Below, in pieces: positions 55,252 through 63,000 of a stretch of 64,000 nucleotides of DNA. A program made the position numbers and the translations under genes. Under the pieces are notes generated by a model. It did no database searches and was not told the DNA's origin. It was given only the letters and a program-made list of their open reading frames with translations. Every line of letters starts with the position of its first letter. Position 1 is the stretch's first letter. Source of the stretch: Ancylobacter sp. TS-1 (GTDB lineage: Bacteria > Pseudomonadota > Alphaproteobacteria > Rhizobiales > Xanthobacteraceae). The stretch is from contig NZ_CP045144.1 in NCBI RefSeq assembly GCF_009223885.1, positions 2,778,001-2,842,000 on the forward strand, given 5' to 3'.

Positions 55252-56067
55252 ATGAAATTCTCGCGGGTCTGGGCCGTTTGCCTCACCGTCATTGCCGTGC
55301 TCGCCGTCGCCTTCACTGCCCCGGCTCAGGCGCAGTCCTCCAAGTCGCAGCCGCCGCGCGTCTACCTCCTGCGTGGCCTCGCCAACATCTTCTCGCTTGG
55401 CATGGACGACCTCGCCGCCAAGCTGAACGCGCGCGGCATCCAGGCGAGCGTGCACTCCTATGTCGACTGGGAGGCGCTCAGCAATTACGCCGTCGAGCAG
55501 GCCGCCAACGGCAAGCGCCCGACCCCGGTCGTCATCATCGGCCATTCGCTCGGCGCCGACGCGGCGGTCTATATGGGCAACAAGGTGAGCGGCGCCGGCG
55601 TGCCGGTTCCGCTGGTCGTGACCTTCGATCCCGTCAACATGACCACGGCCTCGGCCAAGATTGGCAAGGTGGTCAACTATTTCCAGTCCGGCGGCTCGGG
55701 TAAGCCGGTCTCCGGCCCGCGCGTCCAGAATGTCGACCTCACCGGCTCGGGCGAGCTCAGCCATTTCAACATCGAGAAGGCCGGCGAGCTGCATCAGCGC
55801 GTGATCGCCATGATCCAGCGCCCGGCGCCCCGCCCGGTCGCTGCCAAGCCGAAGCCCAAGCCGGTCGACGCCACCGTCGAGACGGCCCCGGCCGCCGCTC
55901 CCACCGCGACCCCGGCCTCGGCGCCCGCCGCCGCGCCGGCCGCGACCCCGGCGCCGGCTTCCTCCAGCTCTGCGGCGCCTGCCGCCGCCCCGGCCGGCAC
56001 CGAGACCGCCGCCGCGGCGAACGCGGTCGTCACCACCCCGACGGCCGGGACCGGCACCTCCAACTGA
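55252..56067 (+). CDS. Exported alpha/beta-hydrolase (lipase-like) with low-complexity tail
   Basis: 271 residues. A signal peptide (MKFSRVWAVCLTVIAVLAVA, cut after AQAQ) leads to a small alpha/beta-hydrolase with VYLLRGLANIFSLGMDDLA and the nucleophile elbow VIIGHSLGADAAV (Ser in GHSLG). The domain is short and resembles thioesterase-like lipases; the last ~80 residues are an Ala/Pro/Thr tail. An upstream ATG (55219) is possible, but the signal peptide favours 55252. A terminator follows at 56115. Confidence 0.82.
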   Translation: MKFSRVWAVCLTVIAVLAVAFTAPAQAQSSKSQPPRVYLLRGLANIFSLGMDDLAAKLNARGIQASVHSYVDWEALSNYAVEQAANGKRPTPVVIIGHSLGADAAVYMGNKVSGAGVPVPLVVTFDPVNMTTASAKIGKVVNYFQSGGSGKPVSGPRVQNVDLTGSGELSHFNIEKAGELHQRVIAMIQRPAPRPVAAKPKPKPVDATVETAPAAAPTATPASAPAAAPAATPAPASSSSAAPAAAPAGTETAAAANAVVTTPTAGTGTSN

Positions 56068-56114
56068 GCGCGCGCTGCCGGACCAGCGTCCGGCGCCGTC
56101 CCCGGGACGAAATG

Positions 56115-56150
56115 AAGGCGCGGAACCTCACGGTTGCCGCGCCTTTCTCT
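56115..56150 (+). terminator. Intrinsic terminator after the lipase-like gene
   Basis: Nine-base stem AAGGCGCGG (56115-56123) and CCGCGCCTT (56137-56145), extended by AACC/GGTT across an unpaired G, followed by TCTCTTG. It lies between this gene and the convergent one at 56190 and could serve both. Confidence 0.8.
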
Positions 56151-56189
56151 TGTGTCGGGTCTCTTGTGCCGGGTCGATCCCGTGCCGGG

Positions 56190-56612
56190 TCAGGCCGCGA
56201 CGACCGAGAACACCACGAAAGTGTGCATGTCGCCGTCCTCGTCGCGCAGCGAGACATATTCGCCCGGCACGAAGGCGTGGTCGCCGAAGCGGTAGCCGGT
56301 TTCGTCGTCCTCGCTGGCACCCGCCTCGTAGTCGAACACCCAGCTCGCCCCGGCGACGCCGCCGGCGCGATGCACCAGAAAGCCGTTCTCCGGCGCGTCA
56401 TTGCCCCAGAAGCGGGTGACGGTGGTCTTCGCGCGCACCGCCTTCCACGCCTCGGCGTCGATGCGGCCCTCGGCATCGAGCGGGGCCAGGAACTCGTAGC
56501 CGTGGCGGGCGCTGCCGTCGGGAAAGTCCTTGGAGCGGGCCAGATGCAGCCGGATGCGCTGGAGCTCGGGGGTGGCGACCGAAGCGTCGGCCCGGGCGGG
56601 GGCGTCGTTCAT
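56190..56612 (-). CDS. Small conserved-looking protein of unknown function
   Basis: 140 residues, no signal peptide or membrane segment. Segments such as RIRLHLARSKDFPDGSARHG, VTRFWGNDAPENGFLVHR, WVFDYEAGASEDDE and HAFVPGEYVSLRDEDGDMHT give a compact, strand-rich acidic domain. I do not recognise a named family. AAGGAG seven bases before the ATG at 56612 supports it as a real gene. Confidence 0.75.
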   Translation of the reverse strand: MNDAPARADASVATPELQRIRLHLARSKDFPDGSARHGYEFLAPLDAEGRIDAEAWKAVRAKTTVTRFWGNDAPENGFLVHRAGGVAGASWVFDYEAGASEDDETGYRFGDHAFVPGEYVSLRDEDGDMHTFVVFSVVAA

Positions 56613-56891
56613 GGACTTCTCCTTGGCGTTGGGGCCGGCGCCCGCGGGCACGGCCGGTCGGGAAGGCGTAGAAGCCTGAGGTGCGCACTGCCTTGATCCG
56701 GCGCAAGGCCCCGCCGGGCGGGAAGCCCGCCGCCATTGCCTCAGTATGACGAATTCGCCCTTGGTCTAGTTTTTTTACCATAGGAAGGCGCCACGCTTTT
56801 CCCTAGAATGGATCGAAGCAAGAGACGTCGCCAAGAAACGTGACCACGAAACGTCGCCACGAAGCGTCATCGGGTCTCAAGGAGGAACGCC
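56613..56891. promoter_or_regulatory. Upstream region of the glycolate oxidase operon
   Basis: About 280 bases between the divergent small gene and glcD. The segment 56740-56830 is distinctly AT-richer than its surroundings, including TTGGTCTAGTTTTTTTACCA, and probably holds the glc promoter. An AAGGAGG ribosome site at 56879-56885 precedes the glcD ATG. No glcC-type regulator gene is adjacent. Confidence 0.45.
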
Positions 56892-58388
56892 ATGTCCGGT
56901 CTCGTCATGCCGGCGCCGAACGCCGACCTGCTCGCGCGCCGCGCCCAGATCGTCGCGGACCTGCGCGCCATCGTGCCGGGCGAGGGCGTCATCGACACCG
57001 AGACCGAGATGCGCCCCTTCGAGAGCGACGGCGTCACCGCCTATCGCCAGCTTCCCCTCGTCGTGGTGTTGCCCTCGACCACCGAGCAGGTCTCGAAGGT
57101 ACTGGCCTATGCCAATGCCAACGCCATTCCGGTGGTGCCGCGCGGGGCGGGCACGTCGCTGTCGGGCGGTGCGCTCCCGCTGGAAGACGGCATCCTGCTC
57201 GGCATGGGCAAGTTCAACCGCATCCTCGACATCGATTTCGAGAACCGCGCCGTCGTCACCCAGCCGGGCGTGACCAATCTCGGCATCACCACGGCGGTGG
57301 CGCATAACGGCTTCTATTACGCGCCCGACCCCTCCTCGCAGATCGCCTGCACCATCGGCGGCAATGTCGGCGAGAATTCGGGCGGCGTTCACTGCCTGAA
57401 ATACGGCCTCACCACCAACAACGTGCTCGGCGTCGAGATGGTGCTGATCACCGGCGAGATCATCCGCCTGGGCGGCAAGCACCTCGATTCCGGCGGGCTG
57501 GACCTGCTCGGCCTCATCGTCGGCTCGGAGGGGCTGCTCGGCGTGGTGACGGAAGTCACCGTGCGCATCCTCAAGAAGCCGGAGACGGCGCGCGCCGTGC
57601 TGCTCGGCTTCCCCTCCTCGGAGGCGGCGGGCGCCTGCGTCGCCGCCATCATCGCCGCCGGCATCATTCCGGGCGGCATGGAGATGATGGACCGCATGAT
57701 GGTCCACGCCGCCGAGGCGTTCCTCGGCGCCGGCTATCCGCTCGACGTCGAGGCGCTGCTGATCGTCGAACTAGACGGGCCGGAGGCGGAGGTGAACCAC
57801 CTGATCGAGCGCGTCGCCGAGATCGGCAACGGGCTCGGCTGCATGACGCTGCGCGCTTCCACCAGCGAGGAGGAGCGCGTTGCCTTCTGGGCCGGCCGCA
57901 AGGCCGCCTTCCCGGCGGTGGGGCGCATCTCGCCGGACTATCTGTGCATGGACGGCACCATCCCGCGCAAAGCGCTGCCGGAGGTACTGAACCGCATGGA
58001 GCAGATGTCGGAGAAATACGGCCTGCGCTGTGGCAACGTCTTCCACGCCGGCGACGGCAATTTGCACCCGCTGATCTGCTACGACGCCAACAAGCCGGGT
58101 GAGCTGGAGAAGGCGGAAGCCTTCGGCGCCGACATCCTGCTGCTCTGCGTCGAGGTCGGCGGCGTGCTGACCGGCGAGCACGGCGTCGGCGTGGAGAAGC
58201 GCGACCTCATGCCCTCCATGTTCAACGAGATCGACCTCGCCCATCAGCAGCGGCTGAAATGCGCCTTCGACCCGGACGCGCTGCTCAACCCCGGCAAGGT
58301 GTTCCCGGTGCTGCACCGCTGCGCCGAGCTCGGGCGCATGCACGTGTCGGGCGGCAAGCTGGCCTTCCCGGACATTCCGCGGTTCTGA
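56892..58388 (+). CDS. glcD: Glycolate oxidase subunit GlcD (FAD-linked)
   Basis: 498 residues; the flavin subunit that oxidises glycolate to glyoxylate. FAD-binding motifs: PVVPRGAGTSLSGGALPLED, PDPSSQIACTIGGNVGENSG and GSEGLLGVVTEVTVRIL; the C-terminal domain has CGNVFHAGDGNLHPLICYD and GEHGVGVEKRDLM. Strong AAGGAGG site seven bases upstream. It begins the operon that continues with an amidohydrolase, glcE and glcF. Confidence 0.95.
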   Translation: MSGLVMPAPNADLLARRAQIVADLRAIVPGEGVIDTETEMRPFESDGVTAYRQLPLVVVLPSTTEQVSKVLAYANANAIPVVPRGAGTSLSGGALPLEDGILLGMGKFNRILDIDFENRAVVTQPGVTNLGITTAVAHNGFYYAPDPSSQIACTIGGNVGENSGGVHCLKYGLTTNNVLGVEMVLITGEIIRLGGKHLDSGGLDLLGLIVGSEGLLGVVTEVTVRILKKPETARAVLLGFPSSEAAGACVAAIIAAGIIPGGMEMMDRMMVHAAEAFLGAGYPLDVEALLIVELDGPEAEVNHLIERVAEIGNGLGCMTLRASTSEEERVAFWAGRKAAFPAVGRISPDYLCMDGTIPRKALPEVLNRMEQMSEKYGLRCGNVFHAGDGNLHPLICYDANKPGELEKAEAFGADILLLCVEVGGVLTGEHGVGVEKRDLMPSMFNEIDLAHQQRLKCAFDPDALLNPGKVFPVLHRCAELGRMHVSGGKLAFPDIPRF

Positions 58389-58414
58389 TGCGCGCCCGCA
58401 CCCCTTCAGCGTCG

Positions 58415-58455
58415 TCATCCCGAACGGGGCGCGCCAGCGCGCCGAGCCGGGATCG
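58415..58455. repeat. Diverged intergenic CATCCCG...CCGGGATC repeat
   Basis: TCATCCCGAACGGGGCGCGC...CGAGCCGGGATC between glcD and the amidohydrolase gene, within the operon, related to copies at 34079, 38107 and 47953 in its outer arms but with a different centre (GGCGCGCCAGCGCGCC). Confidence 0.55.
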
Positions 58456-58524
58456 TCTGCGGGCTAGCGATCCCCGATCAACGCTGCGCGTCCTCCGGAA
58501 TGAGCGGGAGGGGATGAGCCGGCG

Positions 58525-59946
58525 ATGACGACTCTCCTCGTCAGGAACGCCACGGTGCTCGTCACCATGGACGGCGCCCGCCGCGAGATCACCGGCGGCG
58601 GGCTGTTCGCGCGCGACGGCCTCATCGAGCAGGTCGGGCCTTCCGAAAGCCTGCCGGCCAGCGCCGATACGGTGCTCGACCTTTCCGGCCATGTGGTGCT
58701 GCCGGGCCTCGTCAACGCCCATCACCATCTCGACCAGACGCTGACCCGCAACCTGCCGGCGGCGCAGAACATCAACCTGTTTCGCTGGCTGCGGGCGCAT
58801 TACCGGCTGTGGGCGGCGCGCACGCCGGAGGCCTCGCGCACCGCGACGCTGGTCGGCCTCGCCGAACTCGCCTTGTCCGGCTGCACCACTTGCTTCGACC
58901 ACGCCTATGTGTTCCGCAACGGCTGCAAGGTCGACGACCAGATCGCCGCCGCCCGCGAGATCGGGATGCGCTTCATGGTCTCGCGCGGGTCGATGTCGCT
59001 GGGCGAGAGCAAGGGCGGGCTGCCGCCGGACGATTGTGTCGAGGAGGAGGACGCCATCCTCGCCGACAGCGAGCGGGTGATCAACCGCTACCACGACGCC
59101 GCGCCCGGCTCCCTGATCCAGATCGCGCTGGCGCCCTGTTCGCCCTTCTCGGTGACGCCGGGGCTGATGCGCGATTCTGCCACCCTCGCCCGGGCGAAGG
59201 GTGTGCGGCTGCACACCCATCTCGCCGAAACCGTCGACGAGGAGCGCTTCACGCTGGCACGCTTCGGCAAGCGCCCCGTGGCCTATATGGACGAGCTCGG
59301 CTGGCTCGGTGACGACGTGTGGTTCGCCCATGCGGTGCACGTGAACGCGCACGAGATCGGCTGCTTCGCAGGCGCCGGGGTCGGCGTGTGCCACTGTCCC
59401 TCCTCCAATATGCGCCTCGCTTCCGGCATCGCCCCGGTGAAGGCCTATCGCCGCGCCGGGGTGAAGGTCGGGCTCGGGGTGGACGGCTCGGCCTCGAATG
59501 ACGGCAACAATCTTCTCGCCGAGGCGCGGCAGGCCATGCTGCTCGCCCGGCTACAGATTTCGCTGCGCCCGCCGGAGGGGCCCGACACCGACCTCTCCAC
59601 CTCCGACCCCTCGCGCGCTGCCGAATGGATGACCGCCCGCGAGGCGCTGGAACTGGCCACGCTTGGCGGCGCCGCGGTGCTCGGGCGCACCGATATCGGC
59701 GCGCTGGAGCCCGGCAAATGCGCCGACTTCTTCGCCCTGCGGCTCGACGACGTCGCCTTTGCTGGCGGCCTGTCGGACCCGGTGGCCGCCGCTTTGTTCT
59801 GCACGCCCGGCCGCGCCGCCTGGACCGTCGTTCACGGCCGCCCGGTGGTGGCGGCGGGCGAGATCGTCACCATCGATTTGCCGGCGGTCGTCGCCGAGCA
59901 CAACAAGCATGCCGCGCGGCTCGCCGCGCTTTCGGGAGGTGCCTGA
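58525..59946 (+). CDS. 8-oxoguanine deaminase-type amidohydrolase
   Basis: 473 residues of the ATZ/TRZ-like amidohydrolase group. Metal-binding motifs: LVNAHHHLDQTL (HxH), LHTHLAETVDEE (His and Glu), FAHAVHVN (His) and GLGVDGSASND (Asp). The pattern fits 8-oxoguanine deaminase, long annotated as hydroxydechloroatrazine ethylaminohydrolase; by-eye assignment cannot exclude another purine or triazine substrate. It lies between glcD and glcE, an unusual position. GGGAGGGG upstream (58507-58514) and the ATG at 58525 support the start. Confidence 0.85.
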   Translation: MTTLLVRNATVLVTMDGARREITGGGLFARDGLIEQVGPSESLPASADTVLDLSGHVVLPGLVNAHHHLDQTLTRNLPAAQNINLFRWLRAHYRLWAARTPEASRTATLVGLAELALSGCTTCFDHAYVFRNGCKVDDQIAAAREIGMRFMVSRGSMSLGESKGGLPPDDCVEEEDAILADSERVINRYHDAAPGSLIQIALAPCSPFSVTPGLMRDSATLARAKGVRLHTHLAETVDEERFTLARFGKRPVAYMDELGWLGDDVWFAHAVHVNAHEIGCFAGAGVGVCHCPSSNMRLASGIAPVKAYRRAGVKVGLGVDGSASNDGNNLLAEARQAMLLARLQISLRPPEGPDTDLSTSDPSRAAEWMTAREALELATLGGAAVLGRTDIGALEPGKCADFFALRLDDVAFAGGLSDPVAAALFCTPGRAAWTVVHGRPVVAAGEIVTIDLPAVVAEHNKHAARLAALSGGA

Positions 59947-59947
59947 A

Positions 59948-61180
59948 ATGAGCGAGAGGCTGTGTCCGCGCGACGAGGCCGAACTGGTCGAGGTCGTGCG
60001 CTGGGCGGTATCCCACGAGCGTACGCTGGACGTGGCTGGCGCCGGCTCGAAGGCCGCGCTCGGCCGTCACATCCAGACCGACCACACGCTCGAACTGAAG
60101 GCACTGACCGGCGTCACCCTCTACGAGCCCGAAGAGCTGGTTCTCAGCGCGAAGGCCGGCACGCCGGTGGCCGAGATCGAGGCGCTGATCGCCGCCTCCA
60201 ACCAGATGATGGCCTTCGAGCCGATGGATTTTGGCCCGCTGCTGGGCGTGGCGCCCGGCGCCGGCACGCTGGGCGGGCTGATGGCCACCAATCTCGCCGG
60301 TCCGCGCCGGCCGAGCGCCGGGGCCGCGCGCGACCATGCGCTCGGCGTGCGCGCCGTGTCGGGGCGCGGCGAGGCGTTCAAGGCCGGCGGCCGCGTGGTG
60401 AAGAACGTCACCGGCTACGACCTGCCGCGCGGGCTCGCCGGCTCCTACGGCACCTTTGCCGCCTTCACCGAGCTGACCATCAAGGTGCTGCCGCGCCCGG
60501 AGACGGTGGAGACGCTGCTCGTCCTCGGCCTCGACGACGCGGCGGCGGCGGGCGTCATGAGCGCGGCGGTCGGCTCCTATTACGACGTGTCCGGCGCCGC
60601 CCATCTGCCGGCGGAGATCGCCGCGCGCATTCCCGCCGTCGCGGGGGAGGGCGGTGCCGTCACGGCGCTGCGGCTGGAGGGCGTGAAGCCCTCCATCGTG
60701 CACCGGCGCGGCAAGCTGGAGGAGATCCTGCGCGCCCGGGGCGCGCTCTCCTTCCTCGGTGAAGCGGAATCGCTCGCCTTCTGGCGCGCGGTGCGCGACG
60801 TGGCGCCCTTCGCGCTCCCCGAGGGCGGCAATATCGACACCGCCCGCGCGGTCTGGCGCGTCTCGGTGGCGCCGATGGCGGGCGCGCAGGTCGGTGCGGC
60901 GCTGCGCGAGTTGGGCGCCGCCAGCTTCTACGACTGGGCCGGCGGCCTCGTCTGGATCGAAATGGCGGACGCCGAGTCGCACACCGCGCTTGTGCGCGCG
61001 GCCGTAGCCCACGCCGGCGGCGGTCACGCCACGCTGATGCGCGCGGCGGCTCCGGTGCGCGCGGCCGAGGAGGTGTTCGAGCCGCTCGACGCCATTACCG
61101 GCGCGCTGATCCGGCGCATGAAGAGCGGTTTCGATCCCGGGCGGGTGCTGAGCCCCGGGCGCATGTATGCGGGAGTGTGA
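59948..61180 (+). CDS. glcE: Glycolate oxidase subunit GlcE (FAD-binding)
   Basis: 410 residues; the second flavin-domain subunit. FAD-binding landmarks are LDVAGAGSKAALGRH, FGPLLGVAPGAGTLGGLMAT and GGRVVKNVTGYDLPRGLAGSY; it lacks the large C-terminal domain of GlcD, as expected. The ATG at 59948 follows the amidohydrolase stop by one base and has GGGAGG seven bases upstream; a much longer upstream frame is shadow of the previous gene. glcF follows after three bases. Confidence 0.94.
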   Translation: MSERLCPRDEAELVEVVRWAVSHERTLDVAGAGSKAALGRHIQTDHTLELKALTGVTLYEPEELVLSAKAGTPVAEIEALIAASNQMMAFEPMDFGPLLGVAPGAGTLGGLMATNLAGPRRPSAGAARDHALGVRAVSGRGEAFKAGGRVVKNVTGYDLPRGLAGSYGTFAAFTELTIKVLPRPETVETLLVLGLDDAAAAGVMSAAVGSYYDVSGAAHLPAEIAARIPAVAGEGGAVTALRLEGVKPSIVHRRGKLEEILRARGALSFLGEAESLAFWRAVRDVAPFALPEGGNIDTARAVWRVSVAPMAGAQVGAALRELGAASFYDWAGGLVWIEMADAESHTALVRAAVAHAGGGHATLMRAAAPVRAAEEVFEPLDAITGALIRRMKSGFDPGRVLSPGRMYAGV

Positions 61181-61183
61181 GCG

Positions 61184-62512
61184 ATGCAGACCAATTTCTC
61201 CCTGGCGCAGCTCGCCGACCCGCAGACGGCAAGGTCGGAACAGGTTCTCCGCGCGTGCGTCCATTGCGGCTTCTGCACCGCCACCTGCCCGACCTATGTG
61301 CTGCTGGGCGACGAGCTGGATTCGCCGCGCGGGCGCATCTACCTGATCAAGGAGATGCTGGAGAACGACCGCCCGGCCACGGTCGAGGTCGCCAAGCATG
61401 TCGACCGCTGCCTGTCCTGCCTGTCCTGCATGTCGACCTGTCCGTCCGGCGTGCACTACATGCACCTGATCGACCACGCGCGCGATCACGTCGAGAAGAC
61501 CTATAAGCGCCCGCTGGCCGACCGGCTGACCCGGGCGCTGCTCGCCCGCGTGCTGCCGAGCCGGGCGCTGTTCCGCCTCGCCATTGGCGGCGCCATGCTG
61601 GCGCGGCCCTTCGCCGGGCTGTTCGAGGCGATTCCCGGGATGAAGCCCATCGCCGCCATGCTGCGGCTGGCGCCCGCGCGCCCCGCCACCCGCTCGGCCA
61701 GCGAGAGCGTGCGCCGCTTCGCGCCCGAGGGCGCCCGCCGCGCCCGCGTCGCCTTGCTCGACGGCTGCGCCCAGCCGGTGCTGCGCCCGGAGATCGACGA
61801 GGCGGCGATTCGCCTGCTCACCCGCATGGGGGTGGAGATCGTGCGCCCGGTCGGCGGCGGCTGCTGCGGCTCGCTCACCCATCACATGGGCAAGGAGGAG
61901 CCCGCGCTCGCCAATGCCCGCGCCAATGTCGACGCCTGGTGGCGCGAGATCGAGGGCGAGGGGCTGGACGCCATCATCGTCACCACCTCGGGCTGCGGCA
62001 CCACCATCAAGGATTACGGCCACATGCTGCGCACCGACCCGGCCTATGCCGAGCGGGCGGCCAGGGTGTCGGCGCTGGCCCGGGACGTCAGCGAGTTCCT
62101 CGCCGAGCGCGAGCTTCCCGTGCCGGTGATCCCGGCCGGCATCCGCGTCGCCTATCATTCGGCCTGCTCGCTGCAGCACGGCCAGCGCGTGCGCACCGCG
62201 CCCAAGACCCTGCTGGCGGGCGTCGGCTTCACCGTGCTGGAGCCGGCGGAAGGCCATCTGTGCTGCGGCTCGGCCGGCACCTACAACATCCTCCAGCCGG
62301 AGATCGCGGGGAGGCTGCGCGAGCGCAAGGTCGCCAATATCGAGCGGACGCTGCCGCAGGTGGTCGCCGCCGGTAATATCGGCTGCATGACGCAGATCGG
62401 CGGCGGCACCGCCCTGCCGGTGGTGCACACGGTCGAACTGCTCGACTGGGCGACCGGCGGGCCGAGCCCGGCGGGGCTGGAGCGCCTGCCCTTCGCCGTC
62501 GCGGCGGAATGA
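61184..62512 (+). CDS. glcF: Glycolate oxidase iron-sulfur subunit GlcF
   Basis: 442 residues; carries electrons from the flavin subunits towards the quinone pool. Two 4Fe-4S binding motifs are clear: CVHCGFCTATCP near residue 25 and CLSCLSCMSTCP near 76. Two cysteine-rich CCG-type domains follow (GGGCCGSLTHHMG and GHLCCGSAGTYN), as in GlcF, LutA and heterodisulfide reductase subunits. Confidence 0.95.
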   Translation: MQTNFSLAQLADPQTARSEQVLRACVHCGFCTATCPTYVLLGDELDSPRGRIYLIKEMLENDRPATVEVAKHVDRCLSCLSCMSTCPSGVHYMHLIDHARDHVEKTYKRPLADRLTRALLARVLPSRALFRLAIGGAMLARPFAGLFEAIPGMKPIAAMLRLAPARPATRSASESVRRFAPEGARRARVALLDGCAQPVLRPEIDEAAIRLLTRMGVEIVRPVGGGCCGSLTHHMGKEEPALANARANVDAWWREIEGEGLDAIIVTTSGCGTTIKDYGHMLRTDPAYAERAARVSALARDVSEFLAERELPVPVIPAGIRVAYHSACSLQHGQRVRTAPKTLLAGVGFTVLEPAEGHLCCGSAGTYNILQPEIAGRLRERKVANIERTLPQVVAAGNIGCMTQIGGGTALPVVHTVELLDWATGGPSPAGLERLPFAVAAE

Positions 62513-62546
62513 GGCGCGGCGGAAGACGAGGTATGGGAGAAGCCGG

Positions 62547-62900
62547 ATGATCGCCGTCCTCTTCGAGGTGTGGCCGGCCGAGGGCGAGCGCCAGCATTAT
62601 CTGGACCTTGCCGCCGCGCTGAAGGCCGACCTCGAGGGACGCGACGGCTTCATCTCGGTCGAGCGCTTCGAGAGCCTCAACGAGCCGGGCAAGCTGCTCT
62701 CGCTTTCCATCTGGCGCGACGAGGAGGCGGTGCGCGCCTGGCGCGGCCTCGACACCCATCGCGCGGCACAGGCCAAGGGACGCGGCGGCGTGTTCGCCGA
62801 TTACCGGCTGCGGGTGGCCAGCATCCTGCGTGACTACGGGATGGACGCGCGGGACGAAGCCCCGGAGGACAGCCGCGCGACGCATCCCGTCCGCGACTGA
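62547..62900 (+). CDS. ABM-domain (antibiotic biosynthesis monooxygenase-like) protein
   Basis: 117 residues with the dimeric ferredoxin-like ABM fold: IAVLFEVWPAEGERQHYL, a GFISVERFESLNEPGK strand and LSIWRDEEAVRAWRGLDTHR. Such small proteins range from haem-degrading and quinone-forming oxygenases to simple stress proteins; no catalytic call is possible. It is 34 bases after glcF and probably co-transcribed. Confidence 0.85.
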   Translation: MIAVLFEVWPAEGERQHYLDLAAALKADLEGRDGFISVERFESLNEPGKLLSLSIWRDEEAVRAWRGLDTHRAAQAKGRGGVFADYRLRVASILRDYGMDARDEAPEDSRATHPVRD

Positions 62901-63000
62901 TGCGGCGACATGCCGGCGCGTGGCTGGCTATGGGCTGGCCGCCATATAGTTGGCCGCTATAGGATCGCACCTCCGATCCGCCCCCCTCCCGGAACGCCCC

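Noticed and set aside
56762..56780. TGGT...ACCA inverted repeat upstream of glcD as a GntR/GlcC-type operator
   Set aside because: The half-sites are 11 bases apart, while operators of that regulator group have close spacing, and no regulator gene is adjacent.
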